This document shows, in pieces, positions 13,225 through 19,229 of a DNA stretch of 24,397 nt. Each line of letters starts with the position of its first letter. Position 1 is the stretch's first letter. The translations under genes were made by a program, and so were the position numbers. The stretch is from Streptosporangiaceae bacterium. GTDB taxonomy: Bacteria > Actinomycetota > Actinomycetes > Streptosporangiales > Streptosporangiaceae. The notes beneath the pieces are model-generated. The model saw only the letters and a list, made by a program, of their open reading frames with translations, made no database searches and was not told where the DNA came from. Where the stretch lies: NCBI GenBank assembly GCA_025934635.1, contig JAICWX010000113.1, positions 1 to 24,397 on the forward strand, given 5' to 3'.

Positions 13225-14409
13225 GTGATCGCGGTGGACGCCATGGGCGGCGACCACGCCCCCGGCGAGATCGTGGCCGGGGCGCTGACGGCCCAGCGTG
13301 AGCACGGCATCCGGGTGCTGCTGACCGGGCCCGCCGCCCGGCTGCGCCAGGTGCTCGGCGGGATGGGGGCCATCGACGAGATCCAGATCGTGCCGGCCGA
13401 GGACAACCTGGCGATGGACGAAGGCGCGCTGGCCAGCCTGCGCCGCCCGCGGTCGAGCGTGGCGGTGGCGTGCCAGCTGGTCAGGCGGGGCGAGGCGGCC
13501 GCCGTGGTCTCGGCCGGGTCCACCGGCGGCATCGTGGCCACCGCCCGGCTGCGGCTGCGCGCCCAGCCGGGCGTGCTGCGACCGGGGCTCGCCGTGGTGC
13601 TGCCGACCCGCCCGGGCCGCACGGTGCTCATCGACGCGGGCGCCACCGCCGACCCCAAGCCGGAGATGCTGGTCCAGTTCGGCCAGCTCGGCGTGGCCTA
13701 CGCGCAGACCGCGCTGGGCGTGCTCGCACCCCGGGTGGGGCTGCTCACGATCGGGACCGAGCCGGGGAAGGGCAACAAGTTCACCCGGCGCGCGCACGAG
13801 CTGCTGGCCAGCGACCCGCCGAACGGCGCGCTCCCGCTGAGCTTCGCCGGCAACGTGGAGGGCGGCGACCTGCTGGCCGGCCAGCTCGACGTGATCGTGA
13901 CCGACGGCTTCACCGGGAACGTGGCGCTGAAGACGCTCGAGGGCTCGATCCGGTTCGCCGCGGCCGAGCTGCGCGCGGCCGTCACCGGCACCCGCACCGC
14001 CCGCGTCGGCGCGTTCCTGCAGCGCCGCGGCCTGCGGGAGCTCAGTGCCCGGCTCGACTCGGAGAGCTACGGCGGCGCCGTCCTGCTCGGCCTGGGCGGC
14101 ACCGTGGTGATCGCGCACGGCGCCAGCACTGCCCGCGCCGTCACCTCCGCCTGCCTGCTGGCCGCGGACCTGGCCCGCGGCCAGATCACCGAGAAGATCA
14201 CCCAGCGGCTGGGCCCGGGCCGCTCGGCCGCCCGCGGCGGCCACTTCCTGCGCCGCCCGTTACCGGACCGCCCGGTTATTACGCCCGGCCGGGCCCGGGC
14301 CGCCGATAAACTTGGTTCATGGCCGATCCACAGCAGGTTCTCGCTCAGCGGGTGCACGACGCCATCGTCGCGTCGTTCGGCCCGGACTACGGCGACGCCG
14401 ACCCGCTGA
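13225..14409 (+). CDS. plsX: Phosphate acyltransferase PlsX
   Basis: This protein of about 394 aa converts acyl-ACP and phosphate to acyl-phosphate, feeding PlsY in phospholipid synthesis; PlsX is peripheral at the inner membrane face. It opens IAVDAMGGDHAPGEIV and continues with the family blocks SAGSTGGIVATA, IDAGATADPKPEMLVQFG, LTIGTEPGKGNKF, GNVEGGDLL and VTDGFTGNVALKTLEG. The first strand follows directly from the GTG at 13225, but no ribosome-binding site precedes it and the same frame stays open and GC3-rich for about 62 codons upstream with no ATG, GTG or TTG. The real start may therefore be unusual. The last 60 or so residues are Arg/Ser/Thr-rich and overlap argS by 91 bp, so the C-terminal tail is atypical. 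The usual partners rpmF, fabH and rnc are absent. Confidence 0.85.
   Translation: MIAVDAMGGDHAPGEIVAGALTAQREHGIRVLLTGPAARLRQVLGGMGAIDEIQIVPAEDNLAMDEGALASLRRPRSSVAVACQLVRRGEAAAVVSAGSTGGIVATARLRLRAQPGVLRPGLAVVLPTRPGRTVLIDAGATADPKPEMLVQFGQLGVAYAQTALGVLAPRVGLLTIGTEPGKGNKFTRRAHELLASDPPNGALPLSFAGNVEGGDLLAGQLDVIVTDGFTGNVALKTLEGSIRFAAAELRAAVTGTRTARVGAFLQRRGLRELSARLDSESYGGAVLLGLGGTVVIAHGASTARAVTSACLLAADLARGQITEKITQRLGPGRSAARGGHFLRRPLPDRPVITPGRARAADKLGSWPIHSRFSLSGCTTPSSRRSARTTATPTR
14307..14312 (+). promoter_or_regulatory. Leaderless -10 element of argS
   Basis: TAAACT fits TANNNT and ends six bases before the argS ATG at 14319, so the transcript would begin at the A of ATG. No Shine-Dalgarno sequence is present. 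The element lies inside plsX, so argS can be transcribed on its own as well as by read-through. Confidence 0.6.
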
Positions 14410-16112
14410 TCCGGCCGTCCTCGTTCGCGGACTTCCAGGCCAACGTGGCCCTGCCGCTCGGCAAGCGGCTGCGGCGACCGCCGCGGGAGGTCGCCGCCGA
14501 GCTGGCCGCCCGGCTGGACGTGGCGGACATCTGCGCCGGCCCGGAGGTCAGCGGGCCCGGCTTCATCAACCTCACCCTGCGCGACGACTGGATCGCCGCC
14601 CAGGCCTCCCGGATGCTCGGCGACCGCCGGCTGGGCCTGGCGCCGGCCGAGCACCCGCAGACGGTGGTGGTGGAGTACTCCTCGCCCAACGTGGCCAAGG
14701 AAATGCACGTCGGGCACCTGCGCACCACCATCGTCGGCGACGCCATCGCGAGCGTCCTGGAGTTCGCCGGGCACCGGGTGATCAGGGACAACCACCTCGG
14801 CGACTGGGGCACCCCGTTCGGCATGCTGATCGAGCACCTGCTCGACGTGGGCGAGGACTCGGCCGACGCCGGCCTGCTGACGACCGATCCGAACGCGTTC
14901 TACCAGGCCGCACGGCGCAAGTTCGACAACGACCCGGAATTCACCGAGCGGGCCCGGAGCCGGCTGGTGCGGCTGCAGGCCGGGGACCAGGACACGCTGG
15001 CCATCTGGCAGCGCCTGGTCGACATCTCCCGGGGGTACCTGCACCAGGTCTATACCCGGCTCGGGGTGAGCCTGACCGACGACGACATCCGCGGCGAGAG
15101 CTTCTACAACGACCTGCTCGCGGATACCGTCGCCCTCTTGGTGGAGAAGGGCATCGCGACCGAGAGCGAGGGCGCGCTGTGCGCGTTTCCGGCGGGCTTC
15201 ACCGGCCGCGAGGGCAAGCCGCTGCCGCTGATCATCCGCAAGAGCGACGGCGGCTACAACTACGCCAGCACCGACCTGGCCGCGGTCCGCTACCGGGTGG
15301 ACAAGCTCAACGTCGACCGCTCGGTGTACATCGTCGGCTCCGAGCAGGCCCTGCACTTCCAGATGGTCTTCGCGGTGGCCAGGGAGGCCGGCTGGATCCC
15401 CGACGGGGTCCGCTTCGAGCACGCCCAGATCGGCATGGTGCTCGGCGAGGACGGCGGCCGGCTCAGGACCCGGGAAGGCGAGACCCCTAAGCTCAGCGGC
15501 CTGCTCGACGAGGGCGTCGACCGGGCCAGGAGCATCCTGGACGAGCTGGACGCGGCCTCCCGGTTCGACCCGGCCGAGCTTGACGCCGTGGCCGAGGCGG
15601 TCGGTATCGGCGCGGTGAAGTACGCCGACCTGTCCACCGCCCGGGAGAGCGCCTACCTGTTCGACTGGGACCGGATGATCTCGTTCCGCGGCAACACCGG
15701 GCCGTACCTGCAGTACGCGACCGCGCGGATCCGGTCGATCTTCCGCCGCGCGGACGCGGCCGCCGCCGGAGTCGCCGGTGCGCAGGACGGCGAGCTGGCG
15801 GGGGCCGCGGAGGCCGCCGCCCGGGCGGTCGGCGTGACGCTGACCGCGGGCCCGGAGCGGGCGCTCGCGCTGCGGCTGCTGAGCTTCGGCGCGATGGTGA
15901 CCCAGCTCGGCGAGACCACGGAACCGCACCGCCTGTGTGCCTACCTGTTCGACGTGGCCAGCTTGTTCACCACGTTCTACGAGGAGTGCCCGGTGCTCAA
16001 GGCGGAGTCCGAGTCGCTGCGGGTCAGCCGGCTCGCGCTGTGCGCGCTCACGCTGGACGTGCTGGCCCGCGGGCTCGGCCTGCTCGGCGTGCCGGTTCCC
16101 GAGCGGATGTAA
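14319..16112 (+). CDS. argS: Arginyl-tRNA synthetase
   Basis: This 597-aa class I aminoacyl-tRNA synthetase charges tRNA-Arg with arginine. The N-terminal Add1 domain covers about residues 5-90. The catalytic core has VVVEYSSPNVAKEMHVGHLR, with the HIGH signature as HVGH at 130-133, then DNHLGDWGTPFGML. The KMSKS position is replaced by a Gly/Arg-rich segment (EDGGRLRTREGETPKLSGLL); bacterial ArgRS often has a degenerate site here. The DALR anticodon-binding domain follows and contains FRGNTGPYLQYATARIRSI. Length is normal for bacterial ArgRS (about 550-600). The ATG at 14319 lies inside the 3' end of plsX and appears leaderless. The gene ends four bases before a convergent gene. Confidence 0.95.
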   Translation: MADPQQVLAQRVHDAIVASFGPDYGDADPLIRPSSFADFQANVALPLGKRLRRPPREVAAELAARLDVADICAGPEVSGPGFINLTLRDDWIAAQASRMLGDRRLGLAPAEHPQTVVVEYSSPNVAKEMHVGHLRTTIVGDAIASVLEFAGHRVIRDNHLGDWGTPFGMLIEHLLDVGEDSADAGLLTTDPNAFYQAARRKFDNDPEFTERARSRLVRLQAGDQDTLAIWQRLVDISRGYLHQVYTRLGVSLTDDDIRGESFYNDLLADTVALLVEKGIATESEGALCAFPAGFTGREGKPLPLIIRKSDGGYNYASTDLAAVRYRVDKLNVDRSVYIVGSEQALHFQMVFAVAREAGWIPDGVRFEHAQIGMVLGEDGGRLRTREGETPKLSGLLDEGVDRARSILDELDAASRFDPAELDAVAEAVGIGAVKYADLSTARESAYLFDWDRMISFRGNTGPYLQYATARIRSIFRRADAAAAGVAGAQDGELAGAAEAAARAVGVTLTAGPERALALRLLSFGAMVTQLGETTEPHRLCAYLFDVASLFTTFYEECPVLKAESESLRVSRLALCALTLDVLARGLGLLGVPVPERM

Positions 16113-16113
16113 G

Positions 16114-16127
16114 CCCTCAGCTGAGGG
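16114..16127. terminator. Palindrome at the argS / beta-helix convergent ends
   Basis: CCCTCAGCTGAGGG is a perfect 14-bp palindrome (stem CCCTC/GAGGG with AGCT loop) placed just after the argS stop and over the stop codon of the opposing gene. As a symmetric hairpin it could end transcription from both sides. No T-tracts are present. Confidence 0.45.
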
Positions 16128-17250
16128 TGGAGGCGATGACGACCGGGGTGCCCCGCCCCAGGAAGAAGATGCCCGGGTAGCCGGCGGTGTGGAAGCCGGC
16201 GTTGGGATTACCCCGCAGCCGGGAATGCTCGATCCGCAGCGTGCCGGTCCGGTCGTTGCTGACGAAGAACACCGCCCCGCCGCCTTCGGTGGCGCGGTTG
16301 CCCGTGATGACCGTCCCGTCGATCGTCACCGTGTAGCGGTTCCCGTCGGTGCAGATGGCCCCGCCGCTGCCGCCGCCGGGCGTGCCCGCCCGGGCCGGGT
16401 TGGCGCCGCGGCCGATCGCCCGGTTGCCGGTAAGGGTGCTGCCCTGGATCACCCAGGAGACGCCGATACTGCTCAGGGCGCCGCCGTTGGAGCACACCCC
16501 GCCGGTGAAGGTGCTCCTGGTGACGGAGACCGGGCGGTTCTGGTACTGGCTCAGCGCCCGGATCGCCGCCCCGCCGAGGTCCGGGCCGCTGGCGTCACAG
16601 CGGTTGCCGGTGAAGTGCGAGCCGGTGACCTTCAGCTGGCCGCCCCGGTCGAAGATGGCCCCGCCGCCCCCGCCGTCGAAGAGCTGGCCGGCCGAGTTGC
16701 CGTTCGCGAACGTCATGTTCCGCACGGTCAGGACCGGGCTGGACTGATCCTGGCAATGAGACGTCGTCCACGCCTGCGCCGGGTCGCAGGTGTCCAGGTA
16801 GAGGATCCGCCGGACGCCGCCGCCGCTCAGCGTCACCTTGCCGCCCCCGTCGAGGACGACCCGGGCGCTGGTGTTGCGGACCTTGGCGGTGGCCTTCATC
16901 ACGATGGTCACCGGCCGCGGGCCGCACGAGAACGTGATCACCCCGCCCGCGGCGACCGCGCGGACCACGGCCTGCGAGGTGCAGCTGGCCGGGGTGCCGT
17001 GGCCGATCACGTGGCCGGAATGCGCGGCGCTCACCGCCGGCGCCCGCGAGCCGGCCGCCCGGCGGGGAGTCCGCGGTGCCGTCGTCGCGGGTGCCGCCGT
17101 CCGGCCGGCTCGGGTCGCGCCGGCTGGCGGCGTGTCCTGGCCGCCAGGGCAACCGCTGACGCGAGCGCGGCCGCCAGGACACCCACCTTGCCGGTGGGAC
17201 GCATAGGAACAGACGGTAGCAATGTGGCCGCCGGCCAGGGCCGTTTTCAC
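16117..17250 (-). CDS. Right-handed beta-helix repeat protein, probably secreted, N-terminal frame unclear
   Basis: The body (about residue 85 onward) is a parallel beta-helix of the pectate-lyase/Pmp-repeat type. It has repeated turns such as GGGGGAIFDRGGQLKVTGSH, FTGNRC, GGALSSIG, STLTGNRAIG, GGAICTDG and ITGNRATEGGGAVFF, plus paired cysteines. It may bind or cleave polysaccharide; no catalytic residues can be named. A low-complexity Ala/Thr/Pro/Arg linker precedes the helix. The first 40 residues in this frame do not resemble a signal peptide. The neighbouring frame has MRPTGKVGVLAAALASAVAL from the ATG at 17204, which does; a single missing base between about 17140 and 17031 would join the two. 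So the gene is either frameshifted, misread, or starts further in. No strong ribosome-binding site supports any start. Confidence 0.65.
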   Translation of the reverse strand: MKTALAGGHIATVCSYASHRQGGCPGGRARVSGCPGGQDTPPAGATRAGRTAAPATTAPRTPRRAAGSRAPAVSAAHSGHVIGHGTPASCTSQAVVRAVAAGGVITFSCGPRPVTIVMKATAKVRNTSARVVLDGGGKVTLSGGGVRRILYLDTCDPAQAWTTSHCQDQSSPVLTVRNMTFANGNSAGQLFDGGGGGAIFDRGGQLKVTGSHFTGNRCDASGPDLGGAAIRALSQYQNRPVSVTRSTFTGGVCSNGGALSSIGVSWVIQGSTLTGNRAIGRGANPARAGTPGGGSGGAICTDGNRYTVTIDGTVITGNRATEGGGAVFFVSNDRTGTLRIEHSRLRGNPNAGFHTAGYPGIFFLGRGTPVVIASTLS

Positions 17251-17558
17251 CCCATCGGGACCTGAGACATCCGAGGTCGGCCGGCCAGGCGTGCCGGTTT
17301 ACCGGGCGGATGTAACCGGGAGCTGAACTCCCCCGTTCCGTCCGGCAATTCTCCTGCGGTACGCGTCGTGAGCATGTGAGCCGAAGAACGTACTGCTTAC
17401 GCAAGCCCGGATTCCGGGCTGAGCAGCGGCCAATCGGGCAATCTCGGACTCATGGACACGGACGGGCCGTCCATCGGCTACCACGAAACCCACTGGCCCG
17501 AACCGTCTTATCCGGACGCGCGAAGCGGGCGCGTCGTCCCTGGAACGAGGAGGCATTC
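17251..17558. other. Intergenic region before the secreted protein gene
   Basis: No gene is supported. It holds an imperfect inverted repeat around CCGGTTTAC/GTAACCGG (17294-17319) and GGACGG-G-CCGTCC within about 17459-17473. The base composition is less GC-rich at third positions in all frames than in real genes nearby. It must contain the promoters of two divergent genes, but I could not identify clear -35/-10 pairs. Confidence 0.4.
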
Positions 17559-18443
17559 ATGATGGCCCGCGCTCGACGTAACGGGAAGAGTTCGGTGAAA
17601 ACCCGGGTCGGCATCGCGACCGCACTACTGGCCGGCGGCGCCGTGGCGGCAGCAGCCGTTATGGCCAGCAGCCACGGGGCGGCGGCGACCGCGACGTCAG
17701 CCGCCTACTCGACGGGCTTCGGCAACGAGGGAAACACCCTCAGCTCGGCGATGAGCAACTGGAACGGTTCCCGGCAAAGTTCTTACGCCGCGCTCGCCGG
17801 GCTCACCCAGGCCCGGCAGTTCAGCCAGGCGGGCCACCGAGGCAAGGTACTCGCCGTACAGCGTGGCATCGTCGTCCTGGCCACCAGGAAGTACCTGATC
17901 CTGCGGTCGGCCAACGGCTCGCTGCACCTGTGGCTGCTGTCCGGCAAGACGCAGTTCCAGAACGTCGCGGCGACGACCGCGGGCATGAAGGCGATGACCG
18001 CGAGCAGCAGCGCGGCGCAGCAGGCGATGGCGTCGGGCAACATGCTCCCGTCGACCACCTTGCTGGCCGGCAGCCCCACCACGGCGGCGGCCATGCTGAC
18101 GCCGACCCCGGCCGCCCAGACCGTCACCGTCCAGGTGGGGAACACCAACCTCACCGTGACGGTCACCGTGACCAGGACCATGGCCACGGTGTCCCAGACC
18201 GCCACCACCCCGCTGAACAGCATGCCCGCCTGGAGCCCCGTCACGTTCACCCAGAGCGCGTGGATGGCCCCGAACAAGGTGGCCCGCGGCGACCTGGCGC
18301 TGGTCGCCGGGACGCGGTCGCACTGGACGCTGAAGGCTCAGCTCGTCCTGTTCGCTCCGCTGACCACCGCTGACGTCGGCGGCCGGGCGGCCGTCCCGGC
18401 CGCGCCGACCACCCAGCCGACCGCAGTGGCGACCCACTGGTGA
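17559..18443 (+). CDS. Secreted Ala/Thr-rich protein of unknown function
   Basis: This 294-aa protein is not one I recognise. The ATG at 17559 follows a strong GAGGAGG site. The N-terminus is basic (ARARRNGKSSVKTR), followed by a hydrophobic core IATALLAGGAVAAAAVMA and small residues SSHGAAAT, a good Sec signal peptide with no Tat twin-Arg motif. The mature part has a segment GKVLAVQRGIVVLATRKYLI followed by SANGSLHLWLLSGKTQF (about residues 95-130), which reads like a small beta-barrel found in secreted 'internal-variation' domains, though this is only a resemblance. A Met/Ala/Thr-rich middle and a valine-threonine beta stretch (TVTVQVGNTNLTVTVTVT) follow. The end is Ala/Pro/Thr-rich. There are no cysteines and no wall-anchoring motif. 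A strong hairpin follows the gene. Confidence 0.8.
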   Translation: MMARARRNGKSSVKTRVGIATALLAGGAVAAAAVMASSHGAAATATSAAYSTGFGNEGNTLSSAMSNWNGSRQSSYAALAGLTQARQFSQAGHRGKVLAVQRGIVVLATRKYLILRSANGSLHLWLLSGKTQFQNVAATTAGMKAMTASSSAAQQAMASGNMLPSTTLLAGSPTTAAAMLTPTPAAQTVTVQVGNTNLTVTVTVTRTMATVSQTATTPLNSMPAWSPVTFTQSAWMAPNKVARGDLALVAGTRSHWTLKAQLVLFAPLTTADVGGRAAVPAAPTTQPTAVATHW

Positions 18444-18460
18444 GACCAGCCGGCCAGTCC

Positions 18461-18499
18461 GTGCCGTCGCATCCGCGCTCCGCGCGGGTGCGACGGCAC
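18461..18499. terminator. Long GC-rich hairpin after the secreted protein gene
   Basis: Arms GTGCCGTCGCA and TGCGACGGCAC (11 bp, perfect) continue inward through one T-G pair and CCGCGC/GCGCGG to a 3-nt loop, giving an 18-bp stem that starts 17 bp after the stop. No T-tract follows, as is common for actinobacterial terminators. It lies 33 bp before the next start codon, so it could also act as an attenuator for that gene. Confidence 0.65.
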
Positions 18500-18532
18500 C
18501 GGCCTTCCCGCTCTCCCGACCCTTCCTTCGCC

Positions 18533-18997
18533 ATGGCCGATGCGCCCGACATCTCCCCCATCCCCGCGGACCCGCAGGTACTGCGCTGCGGCGACCTCGT
18601 GCTCGACGAGTCCCGGTGGACGGTGCACCGGGACGGGACGCTGGTGGACCTGTCCCCGACCGAGTTCCGCCTGCTGGCCTGCCTGCTGCGGCACCAGGGC
18701 AGCGCCCTGAGCCGGACGCAGCTCCTGCAGCAGGTGTGGGGCCCCGGCTTCTCCGGCCGGTCCCAGGTGGTGGAGACCTACGTCAGCTACCTGCGGCGCA
18801 AGCTCCACCGGTGCGGACCGCCCCTCATCCACACCCGCCGCGGCGCTGGCTACCTGATCTGCGCGCCGGACCCGGGCGCGCCGGACCTGGGCGCGCCCGG
18901 TCAGGGCGGACCCGGTCAGGACGCACCCGGCCCGGGCACGCCGGCCCCCGGCCGGGGAGCCGCACCGCCCGTCGCCTCGCGTCCGGGAACCGTATGA
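18533..18997 (+). CDS. Orphan OmpR-type winged-helix DNA-binding protein
   Basis: This 154-aa protein consists of an OmpR/PhoB C-terminal effector domain without a receiver domain: DLVLDESRWTVHRDGTLVDL (antiparallel sheet), SPTEFRLLACLLRHQG, the recognition-helix region RSQVVETYVSYLRRKLH, and the wing LIHTRRGAGYLI (about residues 20-110). Such domains bind direct repeats of about 10-11 bp. Without a phosphorylation domain, activity would be set by level, partner or oligomerisation. The C-terminal 40 residues are six degenerate pentapeptides (PDPGA, PDLGA, PGQGG, PGQDA, PGPGT, PAPGR). The ATG at 18533 is preferred over the GTG at 18440 because the latter would place the long hairpin inside the coding sequence; neither start has a good ribosome-binding site. 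It could be a degenerate response regulator. Confidence 0.8.
   Translation: MADAPDISPIPADPQVLRCGDLVLDESRWTVHRDGTLVDLSPTEFRLLACLLRHQGSALSRTQLLQQVWGPGFSGRSQVVETYVSYLRRKLHRCGPPLIHTRRGAGYLICAPDPGAPDLGAPGQGGPGQDAPGPGTPAPGRGAAPPVASRPGTV
18866..18955 (+). repeat. 15-bp tandem repeat encoding a Pro/Gly pentapeptide tail
   Basis: Six in-frame 15-bp units, each starting CCG, CCC or GCC-like for Pro, encode P-x-x-G/D-x pentapeptides at the C-terminus of the winged-helix protein. The copies are diverged, so this is an old or selected array. Confidence 0.6.
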
Positions 18998-19045
18998 CGT
19001 AGGCTCGGATACGGGTTCGCAACACCGCAGGCTCAGGAGGCGGAC

Positions 19046-19213
19046 ATGGACGGACTCATCTTGCTGGTGTTCATCTGCGCCATTCTGGCGTTCGGATGGA
19101 CACGCATCCGCGGCAAGATGAAGCTAGGCGTGTCGGGAAAGCACTGGCTCGCGCCGATTATCGTCATCGGCGTGATCTTGCTCCTGATGTACTCGTCGCA
19201 CGTCAGCCACTGA
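19046..19213 (+). CDS. Small two-helix membrane protein (55 aa)
   Basis: ATG at 19046 preceded by CAGGAGG, one of the best ribosome-binding sites in the window. The product has a hydrophobic first helix LILLVFICAILAFGW, a short basic loop (RIRGKMKLGVSGKHW) and a second helix APIIVIGVILLLMY ending SSHVSH. Positive charges in the loop place both termini outside and the loop in the cytoplasm. The function is unknown. Small proteins of this type often bind or tune larger membrane complexes. It begins 48 bp after the winged-helix gene on the same strand, so the two may be co-transcribed, and it ends tail to tail with the SpoIIE-type phosphatase gene, 12 bp apart. Confidence 0.8.
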   Translation: MDGLILLVFICAILAFGWTRIRGKMKLGVSGKHWLAPIIVIGVILLLMYSSHVSH

Positions 19214-19229
19214 CGTAGCGCACCGTCAG
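19201..19229. terminator. Alternative hairpins over two convergent stop codons
   Basis: CGTCAG-CCA-CTGACG-TAGCGCAC-CGTCAG. The central CTGACG (19210-19215) can pair with either flanking CGTCAG (19201-19206 or 19224-19229), giving two mutually exclusive 6-bp hairpins. The stop codons of the small membrane protein (19211-19213) and of the phosphatase (19226-19228, opposite strand) both lie inside. A two-way terminator is the simplest reading. Confidence 0.5.

Noticed and set aside
17299..17556. 85-aa minus-strand frame between the beta-helix and secreted protein genes
   Set aside because: Third-position GC is only about two-thirds by my count, far below real genes here, and there is no ribosome-binding site or motif.
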